Shown here: piece after piece, positions 6,845-14,806 of the stretch
How positions within the stretch are numbered: position 1 is the stretch's first letter
Layout of the letters: each line of letters starts with the position of its first letter
From: Clostridia bacterium
Lineage (GTDB): Bacteria; Bacillota; Clostridia; Oscillospirales; CAG-272
Length of the DNA stretch: 34,413 nt
Direction of reading: 5' to 3'
Assembly: GCA_017466625.1 (NCBI GenBank)
Contig: JAFTTT010000111.1
Span: 1-34,413 of the forward strand
The notes under the pieces: generated by a model
Told to the model about the DNA's origin: nothing
Database searches by the model: none
What the model saw: only the letters and a program-made list of their open reading frames with translations
Translations under genes and position numbers: made by a program

Positions 6845-8128
6845 TTATTTTTCGGAAAGAAGCTTATTTATGCTCTCGATCTTTACGCAAAGAGTGAAAA
6901 GTTTGGTTGCGGTTTCAAGGTCGGAAAGCGACGGATACGAGGGTGCGATACGGATATTGGAGTCCTCAGGATCTATTCCGTAAGGATAAGTCGCGCCTGC
7001 GCCCGTCATTATGACACCCGCCTTTTTGGCGCGTGCGACGATCGCTTTCGCGCATCCGTGAAGCGAATCGAAGGAGATAAAGTATCCGCCCTTCGGCTTC
7101 GTCCACTCACCGATTCCGAGACCGCCGAGCTCGTTTTCGAGTATCTCAAGCACCTTTTCGAACTTGGGACGCAGTATATCTGCGTGACGGCGCATATGCT
7201 CGGTCATTCCCTCAATATTCTTAAAGAAACGAACGTGGCGGAGCTGGTTTACCTTGTCGTGTCCTATCGTCTGCATACCGAGCTGACGGCGTATGTCGTC
7301 GAGGTTGTTATGCGATGCGGCGATAGCAGCAATTCCCGAGCCGGGGAAGGATATCTTCGAGGTAGATGCGAACTTATATACCATATCGGGGTTGCCCGCC
7401 TTGCGGCATTCGTCGAGGATCTCGAGCAGGTAATCCTGATCGTCGTCGTATAGGTGATGTATCGTATATGCGTTATCCCAATAGATTCGGAAGTCCTTTG
7501 CCTTCGGCTTCAGGTGCGCAAAGCGGCGCACCGTCTCGTCGGAATAGGAATAGCCCTGCGGGTTTGAGTACTTCGGTACGCACCAGATACCCTTTATGGA
7601 ATCATCCTCGCTGACGAGCTTTTCGACCATATCCATATCGGGGCCGTCCTCCGTCATCGGAACGGTTATCATCTCGATGCCGAAATACTCCGTTATCGAG
7701 AAGTGTCTGTCGTAGCCGGGTACGGGACAAAGGAATTTTACCTTATCGAGCTTGCACCAGGGTGTTGAGCCGAGAACGCCGTGCGTCATTGAACGCGATA
7801 CGGTATCGTACATCACGTTAAGAGACGAGTTTCCGTATATGATTATGTTATCGGCAGGAACCTCCATCATATCGCCGAGAAGCTGCTTGGCTTCCGCGAT
7901 ACCGTCAAGAACGCCATAATTACGGCAGTCCGTTCCGTCCTCGCACGTAAGGTCGCTTTCAGAACACAGAATGTCCATCATTCCCATCGAAAGATCAAGC
8001 TGCTCGACCGACGGCTTTCCTCTCGCCATATTGAGAGTAAGCTCCTTCGCCTTGAAGGTGCGGTATTCGGCCTCGAGCTGTGAAAGCAGCGTTTCGAGCT
8101 CTTCCTTTGTCATACTTGAGTATTGCAT
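6845..8128 (-). CDS. Aspartate aminotransferase, MocR-like/class I fold type
   Basis: A 427-residue PLP enzyme of the bacterial aspartate aminotransferase subgroup often labelled Aminotran_MocR, with no DNA-binding domain. Markers are NMARGKPS near the N-terminus, IIIYGNSSLN, PVPGYDRHF, VPKYSNPQGYSYS, YWDNAYTIHHL, the PLP-lysine motif FASTSKISFPGSG, and the substrate arginine in NIRIAPSYPS. It would interconvert aspartate/2-oxoglutarate and oxaloacetate/glutamate. It lies ten bases after rex in one unit. Its oxaloacetate product is the substrate of the malate dehydrogenase that opens the nearby fumarate operon, so it may feed aspartate into succinate formation. That link is inference. Confidence 0.85.
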   Translation of the reverse strand: MQYSSMTKEELETLLSQLEAEYRTFKAKELTLNMARGKPSVEQLDLSMGMMDILCSESDLTCEDGTDCRNYGVLDGIAEAKQLLGDMMEVPADNIIIYGNSSLNVMYDTVSRSMTHGVLGSTPWCKLDKVKFLCPVPGYDRHFSITEYFGIEMITVPMTEDGPDMDMVEKLVSEDDSIKGIWCVPKYSNPQGYSYSDETVRRFAHLKPKAKDFRIYWDNAYTIHHLYDDDQDYLLEILDECRKAGNPDMVYKFASTSKISFPGSGIAAIAASHNNLDDIRRQLGMQTIGHDKVNQLRHVRFFKNIEGMTEHMRRHADILRPKFEKVLEILENELGGLGIGEWTKPKGGYFISFDSLHGCAKAIVARAKKAGVIMTGAGATYPYGIDPEDSNIRIAPSYPSLSDLETATKLFTLCVKIESINKLLSEK

Positions 8129-8138
8129 AATATTCTCC

Positions 8139-8771
8139 TTATTCGCCGAGCATCTCGTTCAGATGCTTTGATAGAAGCGCAAGAGAACAAGCCATATTTT
8201 CATTCTGCACGAGAACTCCGTCGGGCACGTATATATGCGCCGGCGCGAAATTCCATATTGCCTTTATTCCCGCGGAAACGAGCAGATCGCTCACCTCCTG
8301 CGCATAAGCGGCGGGAGTCGTTATTACCCCTATCTCGACGCCGTTTTCGCGGCAATAATCGCCGAGCTCGTCAAGAGAATGTATCTCCTTGCCGTCTATA
8401 CGGCAACCGACGAGCGCCGGATTGCTGTCAAAGCCCGCGATTATCGAAAGGCCGTATTCGGTGAAGCCGCGGTAGGACATGAGCGCCCTTCCGAGGTTTC
8501 CCGCGCCGACGATAATTGCGCCTTTAATTGCATTATAGCCGAGAAATTCCTTCAAATCGCTCATCAGCGACGAAACGTTATAGCCGACCTTCGGGCGTCC
8601 GCCCGAGCTTACCGACGAAAGGTCCTTTCGAACCTGCACGTCATTAAGGCCAAGTGCCTTTGCTATTTCGGTTGACGACACATTTCCGCAGGGATCGAGC
8701 GATTTGAGATAATTCAGATATCGGGGCAAACGCTGCAGTGTGTTTCGGGAGACCGGTTGATTAGAATTCAT
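8139..8771 (-). CDS. rex: Redox-sensing transcriptional repressor Rex
   Basis: A 210-residue protein. The N-terminal winged helix (residues about 5-75) contains TLQRLPRYLNYLKSL, VSSTEIAKALGLNDVQVRKD and GRPKVGYNV. A Rossmann domain follows with the NAD(H) motif IIVGAGNLGRAL and a C-terminal swapped helix. Rex senses NADH/NAD+ and represses fermentation genes when NADH is low. The ATG at 8771 is chosen because GAGGAAG precedes it; the upstream in-frame TTG at 8786 lacks a site. I found no clear Rex box (TTGTTAA-N4-TTAACAA type) at its own promoter or before mdh. Confidence 0.95.
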   Translation of the reverse strand: MNSNQPVSRNTLQRLPRYLNYLKSLDPCGNVSSTEIAKALGLNDVQVRKDLSSVSSGGRPKVGYNVSSLMSDLKEFLGYNAIKGAIIVGAGNLGRALMSYRGFTEYGLSIIAGFDSNPALVGCRIDGKEIHSLDELGDYCRENGVEIGVITTPAAYAQEVSDLLVSAGIKAIWNFAPAHIYVPDGVLVQNENMACSLALLSKHLNEMLGE

Positions 8772-8784
8772 ATCTTCCTCACGC

Positions 8785-8851
8785 AAAATGCAAGTTTGGC
8801 TTTTGCTTCTTGCATTTTTAATATTATATACAATAGTTCTCTTTTTGTCAA
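8785..8851 (-). promoter_or_regulatory. rex: rex promoter with a dyad in the leader
   Basis: On the minus strand, TTGACA (8846-8851), 17 bp, TATAAT (8823-8828), a perfect consensus promoter. A 10-bp inverted repeat AAAATGCAAG/CTTGCATTTT (8785-8794 and 8809-8818) covers the predicted transcription start and leader, just before the ribosome site. It could be an operator or an mRNA hairpin. I see no terminator between the PQ-loop gene and this promoter, so readthrough from the fumarate operon into rex is possible. Confidence 0.75.
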
Positions 8852-8878
8852 TGGGGAGAGAGCAATTTGCTTTTCTTT

Positions 8879-9193
8879 TTATGCCTCTTCCTTTTCGCGG
8901 AGCTTATCAAGACGGCTGTTGCGGAAGTAAAGGCAGATATCAATGGAGATCATAACGAAGTTAAGAACGTAGAAGAAGAAGCTGAGAACGAAGAGAAAAT
9001 CGTGAGTTACGCTCGGATCAAGGGTCTGAATAGTCTTGCGGATTATTCCACAAACATATCCAAGGAGAAGGAAAACCTCAAAAAAGAGACTCTTTCCCTT
9101 TGCGGTACGAGCTATGTACGACTTGCGGATCGAGATCGGCCAGGATAGACCGAAGCAGAATATTGTCAAAGCTTCAAGAAGATCGGTTATCAT
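8879..9193 (-). CDS. Small PQ-loop/SWEET-like membrane protein
   Basis: A 104-residue protein with about three membrane helices: residues 4-22, 36-56 and 67-90. The first helix ends in a PQ-loop-like segment (FGLSWPISIRKSYIARTAKG). Proteins of this size in Clostridia belong to the SWEET/PQ-loop group, small carriers or half-carriers. It begins 18 bases after the frdA stop and is the last gene of the fumarate operon. It has only one His (in VTHDF) and no heme- or quinone-site pattern, so it is not an FrdC/FrdD-type anchor. A role in solute movement is possible but unproven. The ribosome site is weak (AAGGA about 13 bases upstream), suggesting coupling to frdA. Confidence 0.65.
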   Translation of the reverse strand: MITDLLEALTIFCFGLSWPISIRKSYIARTAKGKSLFFEVFLLLGYVCGIIRKTIQTLDPSVTHDFLFVLSFFFYVLNFVMISIDICLYFRNSRLDKLREKEEA

Positions 9194-9211
9194 TTTTTCA
9201 CACTTATCCTT

Positions 9212-10861
9212 TTATTTCATCAGTTTTGCATTTGGTTCATCATACACGGGATTTCCGTGAGTATATCTTGGAAGAAGCTTGGGAGATACCTCGTCGGTAA
9301 CGATGCCGTTATCTGCCATTTCCTTCTTGAAGCTCTCAACGTGAGAAAGCGTAAGAGCGGACGGCTTCTCGATCTCGGCTGCGGTCTTTGCCGCGTTGAT
9401 TCCCGCGTTGCGTCCGAAGACGATGATGTCAAGAAGCGAGTTACCCATCAGGCGGTTTTCGCCGTGGATACCGCCGACCGCTTCGCCTGCCACAAAGAGA
9501 TTGGGCACGTCAGACATACCGTTTTCGCTTATCTTGATACCGCCGTTCTGATAGTGGAGCGTCGGATAGATGAGTATCGGCTGCTTACGCATATCAATGC
9601 CGTATTTAAGGTACATACGCATCATTGCGGGGATCCTCTTCTCGATGGTTCCCTCTCCGTGAAGCATCTCGATCATAGGCGAATCGAGCCATACGCCCTT
9701 TCCGCCGTTAAAGGTATCGACGCCCTTACCGCGTCTGCACTCGCGTATAACTCCCGAAGCGCAAACGTCACGGGTCTCAAGCGAGTACATAAAGGGCTCG
9801 CCGTCACAGTTTACGAGCTGTGCGCCGATAGAACGCACCTTTTCGGTTACGAGCGCACCGAATATCTGCGAGGGGTAAGCGGCACCCGTCGGGTGATACT
9901 GCAACGTGTGCGCATAAAGGAGCGGAGCGCCTGCACGGTATGCGAGAACGAGTCCGTCTGCCGTTGCGCCGTAGTGGTTCGAGGTCGGGAAGCCCTGATA
10001 ATGCATTCTACCCGCGCCGCCCGTTGCGATGATAACGGTCTTTGCTCTTGCAATAAGGATCTCGTTCGTCTCCATATTCATAAGGACTGCGCCTGCGGCG
10101 TTGCCCTTTTCGTCCTTGATTATCTCGATCGCCGAGGTGAAATCCACGACCTTTATGCCTCTGTTCTGCACCTCGTCGCGCAGAACTCTCATTATCTCAG
10201 CACCCGAATAGTCCTTGCAGGCGTGCATACGCTTGCGGGAAGTTCCGCCGCCGTGGGTCGTTACCATGGTACCGTCGGGCTCTTTATCGAACATAACACC
10301 GAGGTCGTTCAGCCACTTGATACAGATAGGCGCATCGTTTACCAGCTTGTAGACAAGCTCGGGAACGTTCTTGAAATGTCCGCCGCCCATAACGTCAAGA
10401 TAGTGCTGTGCGGGGCTGTCGTTCGGCTTATCTGCCGCCTGGATACCGCCCTCTGCCATCATCGTATTGGCGTCGCCGTGGCGAAGCTTGGTGACGATCA
10501 TAACGTCGGCACCGTTTTCTTCAGCCATAATAGCCGCCGCAGAGCCGGCTCCGCCGCCGCCGATTATAAGCACGTCGACGTCATAATCTATCTTATTAAG
10601 GTCGATCCTTTCGGGATCGATTCTGGGGTTTGCCTGGAGTATGCCTGCAAGCTCTATCGGCACTCTTTCGCCCTTATTCGGACCGATCTTCAGCGTTTCA
10701 AACTGATCCTTTATATGGTCGGGGTGGTTTTCAAGAAGCACCTGATCCTTTTCCTCCGCGGTCATTCTGCGGGGATGAATACCGTTCAGCGCGTTCTTGA
10801 CTCGCTCTTCACGGGTCGCCTCGACCTTTTTGATCGATTCAAGCATTTCGTTCGTATACAT
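9212..10861 (-). CDS. frdA: Fumarate reductase flavoprotein subunit, soluble type
   Basis: A 549-residue FAD protein of the SdhA/FrdA family reducing fumarate to succinate. The Rossmann motif VLIIGGGGAGSAAA begins near residue 97, so about 90 residues precede it, far more than in E. coli FrdA. Catalytic and substrate residues are all present: HPTG (about 323), the E and R of VTEKVRS, R in TRDVCASG, H in PTLHYQNGG, and R in NRLMGNSL. The covalent-flavin His (HTxxAxGG in FrdA) is Asn here (ANTMMAEGG), so FAD should be non-covalent, as in methanogen TfrA and L-aspartate oxidase. The C-terminal domain is short. The start at 10861 has GGAGG. An Fe-S partner lies upstream; no membrane anchor subunit is present. 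Confidence 0.88.
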   Translation of the reverse strand: MYTNEMLESIKKVEATREERVKNALNGIHPRRMTAEEKDQVLLENHPDHIKDQFETLKIGPNKGERVPIELAGILQANPRIDPERIDLNKIDYDVDVLIIGGGGAGSAAAIMAEENGADVMIVTKLRHGDANTMMAEGGIQAADKPNDSPAQHYLDVMGGGHFKNVPELVYKLVNDAPICIKWLNDLGVMFDKEPDGTMVTTHGGGTSRKRMHACKDYSGAEIMRVLRDEVQNRGIKVVDFTSAIEIIKDEKGNAAGAVLMNMETNEILIARAKTVIIATGGAGRMHYQGFPTSNHYGATADGLVLAYRAGAPLLYAHTLQYHPTGAAYPSQIFGALVTEKVRSIGAQLVNCDGEPFMYSLETRDVCASGVIRECRRGKGVDTFNGGKGVWLDSPMIEMLHGEGTIEKRIPAMMRMYLKYGIDMRKQPILIYPTLHYQNGGIKISENGMSDVPNLFVAGEAVGGIHGENRLMGNSLLDIIVFGRNAGINAAKTAAEIEKPSALTLSHVESFKKEMADNGIVTDEVSPKLLPRYTHGNPVYDEPNAKLMK

Positions 10862-10874
10862 CTGTCCCGCCTCC

Positions 10875-11549
10875 TTATTTCTCAAAATCTCTGTTGTTAT
10901 ACATTTCCTTGAGCTCTTCCGCGGTCTTATTCATAATATCGCGGAGCGCCTCTTCGGTTACGCCGTTTTCGATCTCGGCAACGCGCTCAAGGAGATGCTG
11001 TGTTTCGGGAGCAAGGTACTTACCGGTAAGACGGCGGGAAAGAAGTCCGACCTGACCGTGGGTGATTCCCGCAGGACAACGGGAGGAGCAAACACCGCAC
11101 ATTACGCAGTCGAAGGATTCCTCTGCGCACTTTTCGTACTCGCCGCGCTGAGCATAAGCGATATACTGCATAACGTTAAGTCCCTGCGTGCACGCCTTCG
11201 TGCAGGCGTTACAGCCGATACAAGCGTATATCTCGGGATAAAGCTGCATCATTATCTGCTCCGTCGGCTTTATCTTTTCGATATCATACGGCTGCTTTAC
11301 GAGCGGGAAGAAAGGAAGAGTTGCAATATACATATTGTCCTCTACCTTCGTCTGGCAGGCAAGACAGGTCTTAAGCTCACGATCACCCTTGATGCGGTAG
11401 ATGGTAGCGCAGGCACCGCAGAAGCCGCAACGGCATCCGACGCCGCGCACGAGCTGGTAGCCCGCATATTCCATCGCGCCCATTATCGTAAGATTTGACG
11501 GCACCTCGTATTTTTTGCCGTAAAGAAATATATTTACCATATTTTCCAT
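10875..11549 (-). CDS. FrdB-like iron-sulfur subunit (2Fe-2S plus two 4Fe-4S)
   Basis: A 224-residue electron-transfer protein. The N-terminal third is a plant-type ferredoxin domain with GCRCGFCGAC and a distal Cys (LKTCLACQ). The C-terminal part has CIGCNACTKAC and CVMCGVCSSRCP, two 4Fe-4S motifs. It corresponds to the Fe-S subunit of fumarate reductase but carries no CCG domains, unlike methanogen TfrB where FrdB- and HdrB-like parts are fused. Here the HdrB and HdrC functions are separate genes in the same run. It starts 13 bases after the FAD/NAD oxidoreductase and ends 13 bases before frdA, so co-expression is near certain. It likely hands electrons from the Hdr/Flx proteins to the flavoprotein; that path is inferred. 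Confidence 0.8.
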   Translation of the reverse strand: MENMVNIFLYGKKYEVPSNLTIMGAMEYAGYQLVRGVGCRCGFCGACATIYRIKGDRELKTCLACQTKVEDNMYIATLPFFPLVKQPYDIEKIKPTEQIMMQLYPEIYACIGCNACTKACTQGLNVMQYIAYAQRGEYEKCAEESFDCVMCGVCSSRCPAGITHGQVGLLSRRLTGKYLAPETQHLLERVAEIENGVTEEALRDIMNKTAEELKEMYNNRDFEK

Positions 11550-11562
11550 AGTAATTACCTCA

Positions 11563-12390
11563 TCAGTATTCGTCGGGAAGCGCGCCGAGCTTATCGTAAC
11601 GGAAAACGGGGCCGTCCTTGCAGACGTATTTGCTTCCTATATTGCATCTTCCGCACTTGCCGACTCCGCATTTCATGCGAAGCTCCATCGTCGTATAGAC
11701 CTGCTCTTCTGTAAAGCCAAGCTCCTTAAGAGCGTTAAGGGTGAACTTTATCATTATAGGAGGTCCGCAGACGAGAACGGTCTTATCTATATCGGGATTA
11801 AGCTCCTTGACGTAATTCGGTACAAACCCGACGTGTCCGTCCCAGCCCTCCTGCTCGCGGTCTATCGTCAGGTGTACGCTGACGCCTGCCTCCGTCATCC
11901 ATTCGTTTATTATCTCCGAATAGTCGACGAGATCGTCCTTTGAGCGCGAGCCGTAGATGATGTCGATAGTGCCGTAATTGTCGCGGTTTGCGCGGCAATA
12001 GTTTATTACCGAGCGAAGCGGTGCCAGACCTATTCCTCCTGCGATAAAGAGGAGATTTTTGCCCTTAAGCTCGGTCTCGACGGGGAAATAGTTTCCGTAC
12101 GGACCACGGACGGTCACGTACTGACCGACCTCCATTTTATGAAGCCAATCGGTAAGACATCCGCACTTCTTTATGCTGAACTCCATATATTCGGTGTTCG
12201 TGGGGGACGACGTTATCGAGAACATCGCTTCACCTACGCCGGGAATCGAAAGCATCGCGCACTGACCGGGCATGTGCTCAAAGGGCTTGTTTCCATCGGG
12301 CGTCACGACGCGGAAGGTCTTGACGTCGGGGGTGTCGATCCTGATATCGGTCACAACGCCGATTACGGGAATAAGTGTTTCGTTATTCAT
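11563..12390 (-). CDS. flxA: FAD/NAD(P)-binding oxidoreductase, FlxA/HydG/AsrB-like
   Basis: A 275-residue ferredoxin-reductase-fold protein. Residues about 5-105 form the FAD barrel (PGQCAMLSIPG, AMFSITSSP), residues 110-225 the NAD(P) domain (LLFIAGGIGLAPLRSV, VLVCGPPIMI), and the tail binds a 2Fe-2S cluster (MKCGVGKCGRC followed by a distal Cys). This is the architecture of sulfhydrogenase gamma, anaerobic sulfite reductase B and FlxA. In this gene set it should be the NAD(P)H entry point of the Flx-Hdr module. Its start overlaps the upstream Fe-S gene by eight bases. NADH versus NADPH preference cannot be told from the sequence by eye. Confidence 0.85.
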   Translation of the reverse strand: MNNETLIPVIGVVTDIRIDTPDVKTFRVVTPDGNKPFEHMPGQCAMLSIPGVGEAMFSITSSPTNTEYMEFSIKKCGCLTDWLHKMEVGQYVTVRGPYGNYFPVETELKGKNLLFIAGGIGLAPLRSVINYCRANRDNYGTIDIIYGSRSKDDLVDYSEIINEWMTEAGVSVHLTIDREQEGWDGHVGFVPNYVKELNPDIDKTVLVCGPPIMIKFTLNALKELGFTEEQVYTTMELRMKCGVGKCGRCNIGSKYVCKDGPVFRYDKLGALPDEY

Positions 12391-13402
12391 CTTTACCCTC
12401 CCCGAGCTTTTTCATTACCTTTACTATGTTCATCGAGATCGGGCATTTAGATAAGCATCTGCCGCATCCGACACAGCTGAACAGTCCGTCGTTATTCATC
12501 GGATAATACACGAGCTTGTGCATAAAGCGCTGACGGAAGCGCTCCTTCTGGCTCACACGCGGATTTCCGTGTGCCATCTTTGTGAAATCGGAATACATGC
12601 AGGAATCCCAACATCTGAATCGCTTGATGCCGTTACCGGTGTCAAAATCCTTGATATCGTAGCACTGGCAGGTCGGGCAAACGAAGGTACAGGTTCCGCA
12701 TCCGAGGCAAGCTTCCGAAAGCTCATCCCACTTATCGGAATTAAAATATTCCATCATATCCTTACCGAATTTCTCGGCAGAAAGAGTAGAAAGTGGCAGC
12801 TTCGACTTGATCTCGTAAATATTTCTCTTACATTCGTAAACGGGTGCTTCGCTTCCCTCGCTCAAGCACGAGAGACCAAGAAGCAGCTCGCTTCCCTTTT
12901 CGGTAAGCGGCTCGAAATACATCTCGTCACCGCAGATATAGGAAGCAACGTCTCCCTCGGGATTTGCGCAGTCGATATCAAAGGTCGAGCAAAAGCAGGT
13001 CTCCTCGGGACGGTTGCAAGCGAGCGAGACGATAACGCCGTGCTCGCGGCGGTTTTTATAATATGTATCAATCGGCTCGGAGAGGAACACTCTGTCAAGA
13101 ACCTCGAAGCTTCTGACGTCGCAGGCGCGCACGCCGAAGATCACGAAATCCTCACATTCCTCACGGGTGTCGATGACCTCGATCTTCTTTCCCTCAAGCT
13201 TGAAATCCATAAGGTTCTCGGTCTGCGGGAAGAAAAGATCCTTCGGGGAACGGACGGTATTAAGCTCCTTCGTGAGCTTCATTCCGTTCTCGTAAGGAAG
13301 GAAACGCGCTCCGCCCTTCGTGTCAGACGGTATGTAGAGCTTATTTTTTGCCGAGAGGGCGTCAAAGAGTATCGGAAGCTCGGAAAGCTTTATTTTAAGC
13401 AT
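12383..13402 (-). CDS. 4Fe-4S dicluster protein, sulfhydrogenase beta/AsrA/FlxB-like
   Basis: A 339-residue cytoplasmic electron-transfer protein. The first 230 residues form the AsrA/HydB-type domain (FGVRACDVRSFEVLDRVFL, VSLACNRPEETCFC). Two clusters follow: CLGCGTCTFVCPTCQCYDI and CVGCGRCLSKCPISM. The family partners a FAD/NAD(P)-binding subunit, which is the next gene. The start at 13402 (MLKIKLSEL) has GGAGG and is preferred over the longer open frame, which would run deep into the upstream gene. It overlaps both neighbours by eight bases. It is a component of the predicted Flx module; assignment as FlxB rather than FlxC is uncertain. Confidence 0.82.
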   Translation of the reverse strand: MLKIKLSELPILFDALSAKNKLYIPSDTKGGARFLPYENGMKLTKELNTVRSPKDLFFPQTENLMDFKLEGKKIEVIDTREECEDFVIFGVRACDVRSFEVLDRVFLSEPIDTYYKNRREHGVIVSLACNRPEETCFCSTFDIDCANPEGDVASYICGDEMYFEPLTEKGSELLLGLSCLSEGSEAPVYECKRNIYEIKSKLPLSTLSAEKFGKDMMEYFNSDKWDELSEACLGCGTCTFVCPTCQCYDIKDFDTGNGIKRFRCWDSCMYSDFTKMAHGNPRVSQKERFRQRFMHKLVYYPMNNDGLFSCVGCGRCLSKCPISMNIVKVMKKLGEGKDE

Positions 13403-14378
13403 TGTTCTTTCCTCCTCTCTCATAGACGATATTCGGCTCGGCGTCGTTCTGCGTATAATCGGTAAGCGGCGAACGGTTGCCGATATTTTCACCTGCATGA
13501 TAGTTACCGTAAAGCTCGTTTATATCCTTTATGAACTTACGGTTGAGCAGGTGAAGCGGTATATTCTGCGGACAAACGCGCGAGCATTCGCCGCAGTCGG
13601 TACATCTTCCCGCGACGTGGAACGCGCGGATGATGTGGAACATATTTTCCTCAAAGGAGTCGGATGCCGCCTTCTGCGCGATACCCGATGCATCGTTATC
13701 AAACACGCATTTTTCGCAGGTGCATGCAGGGCATACGTTACGGCAAGCGTTACATCTTATACAGCGTGAAAGCTCGTTACGGAAGAACGCAAATCTCTCC
13801 TCCGGCGTCATAGCTTCAATTTTCGCTACTTCGTCAAAGCGCTCGCAGTCATCGACCATTTCGCCCTCTTCGCCGATAAGCTCATCGTAAACGGGATGCT
13901 TTTTGCTCTTACAGTTTACGCATCTTTCGCGAAGGACCTCGTATACGGGAACCTTTTCGTTTCCGTAGAGAGTTTCGATATTAAGAACACCGTCATTTTC
14001 GGTGATCCTCGTAATTCCCTTGATCCCCTTTTGCTTGATCGTATCTGCGTCGGTCTTACCGTAGCACTCGATACCGACAGCGTATACGTATTCTCTTATT
14101 ACTCTGTGTTCCGTAATCAGCTGTGACAAGCTGTAGGAATCACAGGGCTTAAGGAAGATAAGCGTCTTTCCCTCCTTACGGCTTTCCTTTACGAGATATT
14201 TCGAAAGGTTAGGCGAGCAGAGAGAATTATATATAAATTCTTTTTCTATCTCCTCGACGCTTTCAAAAACGGCGGGAGTGATATCGTAATCAAACTCGCC
14301 CTTTTTCCAGCCGAGGACGCGAGCGACTTCGCCGCTTTGAAGCAGCTCGATCGCTTTCTTTTTCATCATTTCTTGCAT
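13395..14378 (-). CDS. 4Fe-4S dicluster protein, FlxC/FdhB-like
   Basis: A 327-residue cytoplasmic protein. The N-terminal 190 residues resemble the second-subunit domain of F420-hydrogenase/formate-dehydrogenase beta proteins (TLIFLKPCDSYSLSQLI, YAVGIECYGK, ERCVNCKSKKHP). Two ferredoxin-like clusters follow: CIRCNACRNVCPACTCEKC and CTDCGECSRVCP. It lies between the MvhD-like gene and the AsrA-like gene, overlapping both, in the order seen in Flx-Hdr loci. It probably wires the MvhD-like subunit to the NAD(P)H-oxidising pair. The start at 14378 has GGAGG at good distance; later ATGs nearby are less well placed. Confidence 0.78.
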   Translation of the reverse strand: MQEMMKKKAIELLQSGEVARVLGWKKGEFDYDITPAVFESVEEIEKEFIYNSLCSPNLSKYLVKESRKEGKTLIFLKPCDSYSLSQLITEHRVIREYVYAVGIECYGKTDADTIKQKGIKGITRITENDGVLNIETLYGNEKVPVYEVLRERCVNCKSKKHPVYDELIGEEGEMVDDCERFDEVAKIEAMTPEERFAFFRNELSRCIRCNACRNVCPACTCEKCVFDNDASGIAQKAASDSFEENMFHIIRAFHVAGRCTDCGECSRVCPQNIPLHLLNRKFIKDINELYGNYHAGENIGNRSPLTDYTQNDAEPNIVYERGGKNNA

Positions 14379-14806
14379 CTCAGATCCTCCAAGCGCTTGT
14401 TTTCGCCAAGCTCGGTCACCGTCTTGACAAAATCGTTCATCGTTGAAGCAAATTTCTGACCTTCAGCCGCCGATACCCATTCAAGACGGGTGCGTTCCTT
14501 CTCGATACCGAGGAAGTCGAGCATCGAGAAAAGGAGAGTCATTCTTCTTCTCGCGTAGTAGTTACCCGTCGTATAGTGGCAGTCACCGGGGTGGCAGCCG
14601 CAGATTATAACTCCGTCAGCGCCTCTTTGGAATGCACGGAGAATGAACATCGGGTTTACACGGCAGGAGCATGGCACGCGGATGATCTTGACCTCGGCAG
14701 GATACTGAAGTCGGTTAGTTCCTGCAAGGTCGGCTCCTGCGTAAGAACACCAGTTACAGCAGAAAGCGACTATTTTCGGCTTAAATTCGTTATTCACCAT
14801 TTGCAT
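14366..14806 (-). CDS. flxD: MvhD/FlxD-type hydrogenase iron-sulfur subunit
   Basis: A 146-residue protein of the MvhD/FlpD family, which carries a 2Fe-2S cluster and docks electron-donating enzymes onto HdrA. Conserved pieces are FCCNWCSYAGADLAGTNRL, VPCSCRVNP and CGCHPGDCHYTTGN. It overlaps the hdrA stop by 13 bases, as expected for a protein made in step with its docking partner. No hydrogenase or formate dehydrogenase large subunit is present, so the donor side here should be the Flx-like oxidoreductase rather than H2 or formate. Confidence 0.92.
   Translation of the reverse strand: MQMVNNEFKPKIVAFCCNWCSYAGADLAGTNRLQYPAEVKIIRVPCSCRVNPMFILRAFQRGADGVIICGCHPGDCHYTTGNYYARRRMTLLFSMLDFLGIEKERTRLEWVSAAEGQKFASTMNDFVKTVTELGENKRLEDLRCKK

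Noticed and set aside
8879..9193. Treating the small membrane protein as an FrdC/FrdD cytochrome anchor
   Set aside because: It has one His, no heme or quinone-site pattern, and a PQ-loop-type segment instead.
9257..10912. A 551-codon plus-strand open frame opposite frdA
   Set aside because: The minus strand has all fumarate reductase motifs; the opposite frame is a codon-bias shadow.
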